Notes under the pieces: model-generated | Database searches by the model: none | Seen by the model: only the letters and a program-made list of their open reading frames with translations | What the model was told of the DNA's origin: nothing | Made by a program: the position numbers and the translations under genes | Shown: piece after piece, positions 19,153 through 31,305 of the stretch | Layout of the letters: each line of letters opens with the position of its first letter | Numbering within the stretch: the first letter of the stretch is position 1 | Assembly: GCF_900103815.1 (NCBI RefSeq) | Contig: NZ_FNHZ01000001.1 | Location: forward strand, 819,715-883,714 | Source: Lachnospira pectinoschiza | Lineage (GTDB): Bacteria > Bacillota > Clostridia > Lachnospirales > Lachnospiraceae | Length of the DNA stretch: 64,000 nucleotides | Direction: 5' to 3'

Positions 19153-21120
19153 ATGTTTTGTACAAAATGCGGTTTTAACGCAGGCGACACAAAGTTTTGT
19201 CCTAAATGTGGAGCTCCACTAGGTCAGAACAAGTCCGCAACAACAGAAAACACACCTGTTACAGAAGAAGTAACAAACACTCCAGTTTCGGAGAATGCAA
19301 CTAACGTAGAGGCAAACACATTTAACGACGGTTTTAATCAGAATGCTAATACAAACACTACAGAGGCTAATAACGGCTTTACACAGCCACAGGCTTTCGG
19401 TCAGCCACAGGCATTTGGTCAGCAGCCAAACGGCGGTTTTGATCAGGCTCAGTATGGTACTGTAAACCAGGCACCTAAGGCTAAGAAGAAGTGGCCTAAG
19501 GTAGTTGCTATTGTAGTTGCAGTAGTTGCAGCATTAGCAGTAATTGGTTATTTTGCATATCCATTTATTTATAGCTTAGTTTCACCTAAGGCAAAGGCTG
19601 AGGCAGCTCTTAAGAACTTAGGTAAGAACGTTGATTCTTATGTTGATGATGTACTTGAGAATGGTCTTACATCAACAGATACACAGGTAGCTAATGAAAC
19701 ATCAGTTACACTTAATGCATTAAAGTTTAACGACGAAGACTATTTAGAATACCTTAACGCTAAGACAGTTAAGTGGGATATTCAGTCAGATGTTGAGAAT
19801 GGCGAAATGTCAGGTGATATCGCAATTGTTAATGAAGATGGCGATGCAGTAGTTACTATTGAAATGTACTCAGATGGAAGCTATGTATACTTTAGCTGTC
19901 CAGAATTATTTGAAGAGTCATTTAAGGTAGACGTTGATTCAGTTTACTCTTCATATTCATCATACTCAGCAATGCTTGGTTCACTTTCTTCATCAGGTTC
20001 ACTTGATTTAGAGCAGGTTGAACAGTACTCAGATGAAATTAAGGCAGTAGTTGGAGATGTATTAAAGGGTTATAACGTATTTGTTGAAAACCTTGAATAC
20101 AAGAAGGTAGATAATAAGACATTTAAGTCTGAAAATGGTGACATTAAGGTTACAGAATACGAAGTTACAGTAACTAAGGATGCTTTAGTTAAGGGCTTCA
20201 ATGCTGCAGTAGATGCTTTATATAGTGATAAGGAAATTTCTTCTTACATGTCACTTTTAACATCATTCTCAGGTAGCTCAAAGGATTCTATTAAGTCAAG
20301 CTTTGAATCAGAACTTTCAAGCTTTAGCCCAGTATCCTTTAACATGTATGTAAACAGCAAGAAGGAAATTGTAAGACTTTCAATTACAGGTGAAGGTAAG
20401 GACGGCGAAATCTTTGCTGAATTCATTGGTAAGAAGGATACAACAGATTACATCCATGTAGGCTTTAACTATGAATCAGAAGTAATTGATTTAGTAGTTA
20501 AGGAAGATGGTGACTCACACGATATCAACCTTAAGTTCCAGGCAGACGAACTTGATTTAACAGTCGCTTCTAAGTTTACTAAGGACGGAGATAAGAAGGT
20601 AACACTTGATAACTTCAGCATCGTTGGTACAGCTGATGATCAGAGCCTTGATATTGAATTATCAGGCCAGTCAGAAATCAAGGAGTACTCAGGTCTTAAG
20701 TATAAGAAGTCTGACTTCTCAGGCGCTTCTAATATTGAATACTTAACATCAAGTGAAGAACAGACACTTGCTCTTGAAGTATTAAGCAATATTGATGTAT
20801 TAAAGAAGGTTATTTCAGAAGACCTTATTGATGAATTATTTGGTTCAGCAATTTCAACATCAACTGGAACAAGCTATACAGGTACATATACAGCAGCTGA
20901 TTATGGTATTTCACTTCAGATCAATGCTGATGGTACTGGTGTATTAACATCAGATGGATCATCAATTGATGTAACTGTTACAATTTCTGATGGCACAATC
21001 GTTGTTGCTAATGCATCTGATTCAACAGATTACATTTCATATGCTGTTACATTTACAGATACAACAATGACATGGACTGATTCAACAGGTAGCTCAATTG
21101 CATTTACAAAGGGTGTTTAA
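19153..21120 (+). CDS. Zinc-ribbon, single-pass membrane protein with extracellular domain
   Basis: The N-terminus is a cytoplasmic zinc ribbon (C3, C6, C16, C19). Residues 25-105 are a disordered Thr/Asn/Gln-rich linker with an AFGQPQ repeat. Residues about 116-138 are a membrane helix. The rest (about 500 residues) is an acidic, Ser/Asp-rich outer domain whose last 75 residues resemble a DUF5640-like beta domain. The layout fits a surface or envelope-sensing protein found in gut Firmicutes; the function is unknown. It is monocistronic with its own RBS (GGGAGAG) and terminator. Confidence 0.8.
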   Translation: MFCTKCGFNAGDTKFCPKCGAPLGQNKSATTENTPVTEEVTNTPVSENATNVEANTFNDGFNQNANTNTTEANNGFTQPQAFGQPQAFGQQPNGGFDQAQYGTVNQAPKAKKKWPKVVAIVVAVVAALAVIGYFAYPFIYSLVSPKAKAEAALKNLGKNVDSYVDDVLENGLTSTDTQVANETSVTLNALKFNDEDYLEYLNAKTVKWDIQSDVENGEMSGDIAIVNEDGDAVVTIEMYSDGSYVYFSCPELFEESFKVDVDSVYSSYSSYSAMLGSLSSSGSLDLEQVEQYSDEIKAVVGDVLKGYNVFVENLEYKKVDNKTFKSENGDIKVTEYEVTVTKDALVKGFNAAVDALYSDKEISSYMSLLTSFSGSSKDSIKSSFESELSSFSPVSFNMYVNSKKEIVRLSITGEGKDGEIFAEFIGKKDTTDYIHVGFNYESEVIDLVVKEDGDSHDINLKFQADELDLTVASKFTKDGDKKVTLDNFSIVGTADDQSLDIELSGQSEIKEYSGLKYKKSDFSGASNIEYLTSSEEQTLALEVLSNIDVLKKVISEDLIDELFGSAISTSTGTSYTGTYTAADYGISLQINADGTGVLTSDGSSIDVTVTISDGTIVVANASDSTDYISYAVTFTDTTMTWTDSTGSSIAFTKGV

Positions 21121-21163
21121 TCAGTAAAATCTAAGATTAAATAAAAAATAATTTTTTAAAAAT

Positions 21164-21217
21164 ATCATCGATTTTGATTGAAATTAAAAACAATCAAAAT
21201 CGGTGATTATTTTTTTA
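21164..21217 (+). terminator. Terminator of the zinc-ribbon gene
   Basis: The 17-bp stem, ATCATCGATTTTGATTG against CAATCAAAATCGGTGAT with one wobble, is followed by seven T. Confidence 0.9.
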
Positions 21218-21411
21218 TCTAGACTTTTAGTCCTTTACTTGAGGAAAGCTAGTATATAAGCTATTTTTGTAAGAAAAAGACATGCTTTTTACATATGTTA
21301 CATTATGATTGATATATGTATTTGATAACTCAACTTTCATTTGTGAAAAATCAACGAACTACTTGACTAAAAAGGAAAAATAATATACAATATAACCAAG
21401 ATGTGATGAAC
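21218..21411. promoter_or_regulatory. Intergenic region upstream of the licT leader
   Basis: This AT-rich 194-bp stretch has no gene. It should contain the licT promoter; TTGACT near 21363 with AATATACAAT about 17 bp on is the best candidate, placing transcription start just before the RAT site. Confidence 0.45.
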
Positions 21412-21439
21412 AGATTGTTACTTTTAGGAAGGCAAGACT
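21412..21439 (+). promoter_or_regulatory. RAT antiterminator site in the licT leader
   Basis: AGATTGTTAC... followed by GGCAAGACT matches the two halves of the ribonucleic antiterminator bound by BglG/LicT proteins. Its 3' half overlaps the first bases of the terminator stem that begins at 21434, the classic exclusive-folding layout. Confidence 0.8.
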
Positions 21440-21519
21440 GGATTGTACGTCGAGGCTATTTAAGAATGTTGCTTATAAAAGTAACGAAGTAGTTTTTCGT
21501 GTATAATACTAGTCTTTTT
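21434..21519 (+). terminator. Conditional terminator in front of licT
   Basis: AAGACTGGATTGTAC pairs, with one bulge, to GTATAATACTAGTCTT and is followed by seven T. It ends only about 8 bp before the licT ATG, leaving no room for a normal Shine-Dalgarno site. Confidence 0.75.
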
Positions 21520-21527
21520 TTGGTATT

Positions 21528-22361
21528 ATGGTTATAGAGAAGGTTATTAACAACAATGTAGTAAGCTCCTTTGATAATGGTAGCGAAGTAATTGTAACGG
21601 GCAAGGGCGTTGGTTTTGGCAAGAAACACGGCGAAGTTATTGATAAGGAAAAGATTGAAAAGATTTTCCACCTGCCGGCTGAGAACGCAAGCCAATATGA
21701 AAAATTAGTAAGTAAGATGCCTTATGAGCACGTTAGATTAGCTAACCAGATTATTCATAATGCGAAGTTGCAATTGAACAGACATCTAAATCGTAATGTG
21801 TATATAACACTTACGGATCATCTCAATTTTGCAATTGAGAGAGGGAAGAAAGGTATTGTTTTTCAGAATGAACTCTTGTGGGAAATTAGTAAATTTTATA
21901 AAGCAGAGTTTGATATAGGAAAGCAAGCGGTTAAGTTAGTAAAGGAGGCAACTGGGGTTGCACTGCCGGAAGATGAGGCAGGCTTTATAGCACTTCATAT
22001 TGTTAACGCAGAAACAGATGGAGATATGCGTACCACATCAGATTTACCCGCCATTATCAAAGACGTGGTTAATATCGTTACGTATACTTTAGGTATAAAT
22101 ATTGATGATGATTCAATTAGTTATGAACGTTTCATTACCCACCTCAAGTTCTTAACACAAAGAGCTATCGCGGGAAAGGTTTATAGTGAAGATGATGAGT
22201 TATTCTTAGAGGGAATACAAAAGCACTATAAAAAGGAATATGGATGTGCTGGAAAGATAATTGAATACTTAAGTAAGAAGTTAAACTTCACAGCTTCTGA
22301 AGAAGAGAAGGTGTACTTAACTGTACACATTGCAAGAATTGTGAAGGAGTCAAAAACTTAA
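21528..22361 (+). CDS. licT: BglG/LicT-family transcriptional antiterminator
   Basis: Residues 1-55 are the CAT RNA-binding domain (IEKVINNNVVS at the start, GKGVGFGKKHGE). Two PTS regulation domains follow, with conserved histidines in YEHVRLANQI, ALHIVNAE, THLKFLTQR and TVHIARI. It binds the RAT upstream of the beta-glucoside genes when the PTS reports substrate. The start is fixed by the family N-terminus, yet no Shine-Dalgarno sequence precedes it. A RAT and terminator in its own leader imply autoregulation. Confidence 0.92.
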   Translation: MVIEKVINNNVVSSFDNGSEVIVTGKGVGFGKKHGEVIDKEKIEKIFHLPAENASQYEKLVSKMPYEHVRLANQIIHNAKLQLNRHLNRNVYITLTDHLNFAIERGKKGIVFQNELLWEISKFYKAEFDIGKQAVKLVKEATGVALPEDEAGFIALHIVNAETDGDMRTTSDLPAIIKDVVNIVTYTLGINIDDDSISYERFITHLKFLTQRAIAGKVYSEDDELFLEGIQKHYKKEYGCAGKIIEYLSKKLNFTASEEEKVYLTVHIARIVKESKT

Positions 22362-22403
22362 TATCTATTTTGTAATATTATAGTTATATGTAATTAATCT
22401 TTA

Positions 22404-22433
22404 GGGATTGTTACGAGTTATGTCGGCAAAACC
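22404..22433 (+). promoter_or_regulatory. RAT antiterminator site upstream of the beta-glucoside PTS gene
   Basis: GGGATTGTTACGAG... with GGCAAAACC at its end is close to the LicT/SacY RAT consensus. The last bases are shared with the terminator stem that begins at 22428. Confidence 0.92.
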
Positions 22434-22498
22434 CGGAAGGACCAGTAATATAGCGGAATGTTTTTCGCTTGTACTATTGCGCCCTTTCGGGTTTTTTT
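22428..22498 (+). terminator. LicT-controlled terminator
   Basis: AAACCCGgAAGG pairs with CCctTTCGGGTTT and is followed by seven T. It overlaps the RAT and would be prevented when LicT binds. Confidence 0.9.
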
Positions 22499-22550
22499 AA
22501 TGGGGTAACCCATTTATATATAAGTCGAAAAAATATTATTATTTATTTAG

Positions 22551-24473
<1,923 letters not shown>

Positions 24474-24507
24474 GATAAAGAATAATAATTATAATTAAAA
24501 TGAGTTT

Positions 24508-24540
24508 AAACCGGCGAGGTTTATGCCCCGCCGGTTTATT
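24508..24540 (+). terminator. Stem-loop between bglF and bglA
   Basis: AAACCGGCG pairs with CGCCGGTTT and is followed by ATTTAAAAAA. It lacks a strong T run, so it may act as an mRNA-stabilising or partial terminator structure. Confidence 0.65.
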
Positions 24541-24543
24541 TAA

Positions 24544-26064
<1,521 letters not shown>

Positions 26065-26094
26065 TTATTACTTATACTTTTTTCTTATATTTTA

Positions 26095-26122
26095 TTGGGT
26101 CAGGCAACTGGCCCAATTTTTT
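26095..26122 (+). terminator. bgl operon terminator
   Basis: TTGGG-T-CAG pairs with CTG-G-CCCAA around GCAA and is followed by six T. Confidence 0.88.
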
Positions 26123-26279
26123 AGAATTTGGAAAATGTATCGCAATCTAAAAATATTTTTCTTTTTATTTAACAAAAATCTATCTATATACTATATACTA
26201 TATAATTAAGAGAGTTTTATAAATTAGATTTTTATGTTAATATAAGCAAGCAGAAAAAAGAAATAGGAGAGAAATAGAT

Positions 26280-26960
26280 ATGGGTAAAATAATTATTCAA
26301 GAAATGACAGCTAAGAACCCTATTCAGCTTATGGGCATGGAAGCTGGTGTATGTTGGGGTGGCGATACAAGTGATGCTACGAAGAACTACAAGAGAGGTT
26401 TATCTTGTATTAATTCAGGACATGGTAGAGTTTTAGAATATCCTCAAGTATATATGATAATCGATGGCTATTCAGCTAAGGTTATAAGAGAGTTTTATAC
26501 ACATATTGGAGGAAGCCCAACAAGACTTCAGGCTTCAACAAGATATATTGATTACACAGGTGCTAGCGATTTTGAATATGTTATGCCACCTAAGATTGCG
26601 GCTAATGAAGAAGCAAAAAAGATTTATATGGAAGCAATGAAGAATATTAATGATTCAGTTGCTAAGCTTAATTCTCTAGATATTGCAAAGGAAGATAGTT
26701 CTATGCTTTTACCACTTGGTATGACAACTAAGGTGGTATTTAGAACTAACCTTAGAATGCTTATTGATATGTCTCACCAGAGATTATGTACAAGAGCATT
26801 TTGGGAATATAGAGGGCTTATGAATGATATAAAGAAGGCACTTGCAGACTACTCTGAGGAGTGGAAGGAAGTTACAGATAACTACTTTAAGGCAAAGTGC
26901 GAAGTATCTGGTTATTGTGAGGAGGCAAAGTCTTGCGGAAGATTTCCTAAGAAGCAGTAA
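26280..26960 (+). CDS. thyX: FAD-dependent thymidylate synthase (divergent ThyX)
   Basis: This 226-residue protein matches ThyX overall: C-terminal HQRLCTRAFWEYRGL resembles the family's R-AQWEIR end, and the central motif region ends in STRYIDY. The canonical RHRxxS signature is replaced by THIGGSPTRLQAS (about residues 79-91), a variant I associate with clostridial ThyX proteins. ThyX methylates dUMP using methylene-THF, FAD and NAD(P)H. RBS AGGAGAG precedes the ATG. The HAD gene follows by 20 bp. Confidence 0.85.
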   Translation: MGKIIIQEMTAKNPIQLMGMEAGVCWGGDTSDATKNYKRGLSCINSGHGRVLEYPQVYMIIDGYSAKVIREFYTHIGGSPTRLQASTRYIDYTGASDFEYVMPPKIAANEEAKKIYMEAMKNINDSVAKLNSLDIAKEDSSMLLPLGMTTKVVFRTNLRMLIDMSHQRLCTRAFWEYRGLMNDIKKALADYSEEWKEVTDNYFKAKCEVSGYCEEAKSCGRFPKKQ

Positions 26961-26980
26961 CTAATAGGAAAGGAAATACA

Positions 26981-27808
26981 ATGGAGAAGAAGGTAATATT
27001 TTTAGACATAGACGGAACACTTAGAGGCTTTGATGGTGTTATCCCTGAATCTACAAAAGAGGCAATTAGGCTTGCTAGAGCCAATGGTCATGAGACAGTA
27101 GTGTGTTCTGGTAGAAGCCTTTATCAGATAGATAAGTCAATACTTGACCTTGGCTTTGATGGCATAATTGGTGGAGCAGGAGCTTTTGTGATTCATAAGG
27201 GCGAGGAGCTTTATCATCACTACATGACTAAAGAGCAAAAGGAAAAGCTCTTTGGCTATTTAGATGATAACGACATCATTTACACAGTACAGACAGATAA
27301 GGAATCCGTTGTGCCAGCGGCTATTGAAGAGGATATGATAAACTACTATAAGGAGCTTGAAAGCATTGGTATTCCTCTTAAAAATGTAGCAGGTAAATTA
27401 AAGATTGAAGAGGATATCGTGGCTAATCCTAAGGTGGAGAAGCTAGTTTTCCATAGATCTAGTAAGTCCCTTAAGGAAATCGGAGCTTACCTTGGAGACG
27501 AATTTACTTTAGTTGGTCTATCCTTTACTCCAGATGGTGTAAATGTAGGCGTTGCCGGAGAAATTGGAATCGGTGGCATTACAAAGGCTAGCGGTATTGA
27601 GGCCTACTTAAAAGCAGCCGGTGTAACAAGACAGAATTCTATTGCCTTTGGTGATGGCTATAATGACTTAGAGATGATTGAGTATGTTAACTGCGGAGTT
27701 TGCATGGGAAATGGCGTGTTACAGCTAAAGGAAATTGCAGACATGGTAACAGATGATATCGATAAGGATGGCTTATATAAGGGCTTTAAGGAGCTTGGAT
27801 TAATCTAG
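26981..27808 (+). CDS. HAD-superfamily (Cof-type) phosphatase
   Basis: The catalytic DxD motif is in FLDIDGTL at residues 7-14, with motif II Ser in VCSGRS and motif IV in FGDGYNDLEMI (about residues 224-234). The large cap between them defines the Cof/IIB class, which acts on sugar phosphates, nucleotides or cofactors. No specific substrate can be assigned. It is probably cotranscribed with thyX. Confidence 0.9.
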   Translation: MEKKVIFLDIDGTLRGFDGVIPESTKEAIRLARANGHETVVCSGRSLYQIDKSILDLGFDGIIGGAGAFVIHKGEELYHHYMTKEQKEKLFGYLDDNDIIYTVQTDKESVVPAAIEEDMINYYKELESIGIPLKNVAGKLKIEEDIVANPKVEKLVFHRSSKSLKEIGAYLGDEFTLVGLSFTPDGVNVGVAGEIGIGGITKASGIEAYLKAAGVTRQNSIAFGDGYNDLEMIEYVNCGVCMGNGVLQLKEIADMVTDDIDKDGLYKGFKELGLI

Positions 27809-27846
27809 ATTGGATTAATCTAGCTTGTAACTAAATATTGACTTTT

Positions 27847-27893
27847 AAATGCAGTTTGGGTCGCGTAAAGTGGCGGCCTAGACTGCATTTTCT
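27847..27893 (+). terminator. thyX-HAD terminator
   Basis: AAATGCAGT pairs with ACTGCATTT around an inner GC-rich segment (GGGTCGC / GCGGCC); a short T run follows. Confidence 0.8.
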
Positions 27894-27917
27894 TATTAAT
27901 TATAAAAAAAGAATAAA

Positions 27918-27944
27918 TTAGCACTCGAGCCTTGACAGTGCTAA
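27918..27944. promoter_or_regulatory. CIRCE operator (HrcA site)
   Basis: TTAGCACTC-N9-CAGTGCTAA is the 9-9-9 CIRCE element with one mismatch to consensus. It overlaps the -35 box of the clpB promoter, predicting HrcA repression and heat-shock induction. Confidence 0.92.
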
Positions 27945-27960
27945 CAACGAATGTTATAAC
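27932..27960 (+). promoter_or_regulatory. clpB sigma-A promoter
   Basis: TTGACA (27932-27937) and TATAAC (27955-27960) have a 17-bp spacer. The -35 lies inside the CIRCE repeat. Confidence 0.9.
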
Positions 27961-28010
27961 AACATTAAAGAAAGAAATTTCCTTTAGAAATATGAGAAGG
28001 AGGAGTGTAT

Positions 28011-30599
28011 ATGAATATTAATAAGTTTACGCAAAAGTCAATGGAAAGTATTAATAATTGTGAGAAGCTAGCTTACGATTATTCCAATCAGGAAATTGAT
28101 CAGGAACATTTGCTTTATTGCTTATTAACAGTTGAAGATAGCTTGATTAGTAACCTAATTGAGAAGATGGGAATAGATAAGGCAGGCTTTTTAGCAGCCG
28201 TTGAGGAATTGCTTAAGGCAAAGACTAAGGTCTCTGGAAATGTACAGTTATATGTCAGCGGTGACCTTAATAAAGTTTTAGTTAGCGCAGAGGATGAGGC
28301 TAAGAAGATGGGAGATGCTTACGTATCCGTTGAGCATTTATTTTTATCCGTAATCAAGTACGCTAATAAGGGCATTAAGGGCCTCTTTAAGACTTATGGA
28401 ATTACAAGAGATGCCTTCCTTTCAGTGCTTGCAAGCGTTAGGGGTAATCAAAGCGTTAACACTGATAATCCTGAGGCAACTTATGACACCTTATCTAAGT
28501 ACGCAAGAGACTTAGTGGAGGCAGCAGCCGATGGCAAGCTTGACCCAGTTATAGGTAGGGACAATGAGATTAGAAATGTAATTCGAATCCTTAGCCGTAA
28601 AACTAAGAATAATCCAGTGCTTATTGGAGAGCCAGGTGTAGGTAAAACTGCGGTAGTAGAAGGACTTGCACAGCGAATCGTTGCAGGAGATGTGCCAGAG
28701 GCACTTAAGAATAAAAAGATTTTCGCCCTTGATATGGGAGCTCTTGTGGCAGGTGCTAAGTATAGAGGTGAATTTGAAGAAAGATTAAAGGCAGTACTTG
28801 ATGAGGTTAAAAACTCAGATGGTGAGATAGTGCTTTTCATCGATGAGATTCATACAATCGTTGGTGCTGGTAAGACAGAAGGCTCAATGGATGCAGGAAA
28901 TATGCTAAAGCCTATGCTTGCTAGAGGCGAACTTCACTGTATTGGTGCCACAACTCTTGATGAGCACAGAGAATACATTGAAAAGGATCCTGCCCTAGAG
29001 CGTAGATTCCAGCCGGTTATGGTAGATGAGCCAACAGTAGAGGATACAATATCAATTCTTAGAGGACTTAAGGACAGATATGAGGTATTCCACGGAGTTA
29101 AGATTACAGATGGTGCCCTAGTTTCAGCAGCTATGCTTTCTAATAGATATATTAGTGAGAGATTCCTTCCAGATAAGGCCATTGACCTTGTGGATGAGGC
29201 TTGCGCTATGATAAAGACTGAGCTTGATTCTATGCCAGCAGAGCTTGATGAGCTTAAGCGTAAGGTTATGCAGCTTGAAATTGAAGAGGCAGCTCTAAAG
29301 AAGGAAACAGATAGACTTAGTATGGATAGATTAGCTAGTCTTCAGGGAGAGCTTGCTAGCCTACGAGATGAATTTAATGCAAAGAAGGCTAAATGGGATG
29401 CAGAAAAAGTATCTGTAGATTCTGTAAGTAAGATAAAGGAAGAGTTAGAAGAGGTTAATAAGGAATTACAGGCAGCACAGCGTGATTACGACCTAGAGAA
29501 GGCTGCTAAGTTACAGTATGGTAAGTTACCAGAGGTTAAGGCAAGACTAGAAGAAGCCGAAAAGAAGTTATCTGAAAGAGATTTAAGCCTTGTACATGAA
29601 GCAGTAACTGAGGAAGAGATTGCTAAGATAATTTCTCGTTGGACAGGAATTCCAGTAGCTAAGCTATCAGAAACAGAGAGAAATAAAACCCTTAATCTTG
29701 ATAGAGAACTTCATAAGAGAGTTATAGGTCAGGATGAAGGTGTTTCCTTGGTAACAGAGGCTATTATTAGATCTAAGGCAGGAATCAAGGATCCATCAAA
29801 GCCTATTGGTTCCTTCCTATTCCTTGGACCTACTGGTGTTGGTAAGACAGAACTTGCAAAGGCTTTAGCAGAGAGCCTATTTGATGACGAGTCAAATATT
29901 GTAAGACTTGATATGTCCGAGTACATGGAGAAATACTCAGTGTCTAGACTTATTGGAGCGCCTCCTGGATATGTTGGATACGAGGAAGGCGGCCAGTTAA
30001 CGGAGGCAGTAAGAAGAAAGCCTTATTCAGTAGTTTTATTTGATGAGGTGGAAAAGGCTCATCCTGACGTATTTAACGTACTCTTACAGGTACTTGATGA
30101 TGGCCGTGTAACAGATTCTCTTGGTAGAACAGTAGATTTTAAGAACACAATTATTATTATGACAAGTAATATAGGTTCAGAATATCTACTTGAGGGAATT
30201 GATGAAAATGGACAGATAAAGGATGAGGCAAGACAGCTTGCAACAAATGATCTTCATGCACATTTTAGACCTGAGTTTATTAATAGACTTGATGAGATAA
30301 TTATGTTTAAGCCTTTAACTAAGGATAATATTTCAGGTATTGTTAATCTCTTAATTAATGACCTTAATAAGCGACTTGCAGATAAGGAGCTAAAGATAGA
30401 ATTAAGAGATGATGCTAAGGACTTTATTGTAGATAACGGATATGATCCTGCGTTTGGTGCAAGACCATTAAAGAGATATGTTCAAAAGACAGTAGAGACT
30501 TTAGTTGCTAAGTTAATTCTTGCAGGAGACTTAAACACAGGAGATACTATTGTTATTGAATGTGATGGAACTGGCCTTGTAGCAAGAAGAAAAATTTAG
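28011..30599 (+). CDS. clpB: Disaggregase chaperone ClpB
   Basis: It is a hexameric AAA+ protein that extracts chains from aggregates with DnaK. Order: N domain (1-150), NBD1 with Walker [10 protein letters not shown] (about 206) and FIDEIHT, a coiled-coil middle domain (about 400-520), NBD2 with GPTGVGKTE (about 607), then the C-terminal D2 small domain. The middle domain separates it from ClpC/ClpA. ATG 28011 follows AAGGAGGAG and is preferred to GTG 28005. CIRCE upstream indicates HrcA control. Confidence 0.96.
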   Translation: MNINKFTQKSMESINNCEKLAYDYSNQEIDQEHLLYCLLTVEDSLISNLIEKMGIDKAGFLAAVEELLKAKTKVSGNVQLYVSGDLNKVLVSAEDEAKKMGDAYVSVEHLFLSVIKYANKGIKGLFKTYGITRDAFLSVLASVRGNQSVNTDNPEATYDTLSKYARDLVEAAADGKLDPVIGRDNEIRNVIRILSRKTKNNPVLIGEPGVGKTAVVEGLAQRIVAGDVPEALKNKKIFALDMGALVAGAKYRGEFEERLKAVLDEVKNSDGEIVLFIDEIHTIVGAGKTEGSMDAGNMLKPMLARGELHCIGATTLDEHREYIEKDPALERRFQPVMVDEPTVEDTISILRGLKDRYEVFHGVKITDGALVSAAMLSNRYISERFLPDKAIDLVDEACAMIKTELDSMPAELDELKRKVMQLEIEEAALKKETDRLSMDRLASLQGELASLRDEFNAKKAKWDAEKVSVDSVSKIKEELEEVNKELQAAQRDYDLEKAAKLQYGKLPEVKARLEEAEKKLSERDLSLVHEAVTEEEIAKIISRWTGIPVAKLSETERNKTLNLDRELHKRVIGQDEGVSLVTEAIIRSKAGIKDPSKPIGSFLFLGPTGVGKTELAKALAESLFDDESNIVRLDMSEYMEKYSVSRLIGAPPGYVGYEEGGQLTEAVRRKPYSVVLFDEVEKAHPDVFNVLLQVLDDGRVTDSLGRTVDFKNTIIIMTSNIGSEYLLEGIDENGQIKDEARQLATNDLHAHFRPEFINRLDEIIMFKPLTKDNISGIVNLLINDLNKRLADKELKIELRDDAKDFIVDNGYDPAFGARPLKRYVQKTVETLVAKLILAGDLNTGDTIVIECDGTGLVARRKI

Positions 30600-30639
30600 T
30601 GCTTATTTCCTAGATAAATAGCACTCTACAATAAAGATA

Positions 30640-30757
30640 TAAAAACCGATAATATAGTTACAAGGGAATGTTTTGCGTATGAAACCTCTTGAATACTTGT
30701 ACTTAAACCTGGTGGATTTTTAGAGGGTGTATCGAAATATTCTAGGGCGAAGCCTAG
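30640..30757 (+). ncRNA. Possible structured RNA downstream of clpB (weak)
   Basis: The 230 bp after clpB has no ORF. It can form several short helices: TACAAG/CTTGTA, CCTCT/AGAGG and TCTAGG/CCTAGA, leading into a long terminator stem. No match to 6S, SRP, RNase P, tmRNA or a riboswitch was recognised. It may simply be a clpB 3' UTR. Confidence 0.25.
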
Positions 30758-30833
30758 AAAAGCTGAGGCAGACCATGAGTTTGGTAAGTTATTACCTGTA
30801 CAAAATGGTTAACCTCAGCTTTTTGTTTTTTTA
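30758..30833. terminator. Bidirectional terminator between clpB and the DUF4250 gene
   Basis: AAAAGCTGAGG pairs with CCTCAGCTTTTT and encloses ACCAT/ATGGT and GGTAA/TTACC stems. The A and T flanks allow use from both convergent genes. Confidence 0.8.
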
Positions 30834-31013
30834 TTATACGAACTGATTTGACTTAATATCGTATTCGTAATCAATAAGCATTAGCTTATATTTTAAATCT
30901 GATTCTTTAATGTCAAATGCCTTGCAGAAATCATCAAGGCTTTGATAATTATCTCTAAGCTGTGTATTAACATAGCTAAGTAACATTACTGGATCCTTTG
31001 GCATATCTAACAT
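30834..31013 (-). CDS. DUF4250-type small protein, 59 aa
   Basis: The sequence LDMPKDPVMLLSYVNTQLRD followed by a small HTH-like second half is the DUF4250 pattern, widespread in Lachnospiraceae as a single-domain protein of about 60 residues. ATG at 31013 is preferred over the GTG at 31022 because a GGGTGGTG stretch precedes it. The function is unknown. It is monocistronic and converges on clpB. Confidence 0.85.
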   Translation of the reverse strand: MLDMPKDPVMLLSYVNTQLRDNYQSLDDFCKAFDIKESDLKYKLMLIDYEYDIKSNQFV

Positions 31014-31305
31014 ATTCACCACCCTTTATAATTCTTATTTCTTTATATCAAAAATGTAATGCTTTGGCAAATGTTTCTTTGATAATTTACAAAAACTAAA
31101 TACACTTGTCTTTATTTTACAAAAAATAATATATATTGTTGCTGAAAGATATTGAATTTAAGCATATTATTTGTTAAACTAATGAAAGATAATTAATTAA
31201 CAATTTAATAGCTAGATATGAAATGAACCCAGAGAAGACTAGAAAGATAGGGGTTAGTCTACTTTAGGGGATTTCTTTAATGAATTTTTACGATGGAGGT
31301 AAAAA

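Noticed and set aside
30600..30833. 6S, SRP, tmRNA or known riboswitch after clpB
   Set aside because: None of the conserved cores I can recall is present.
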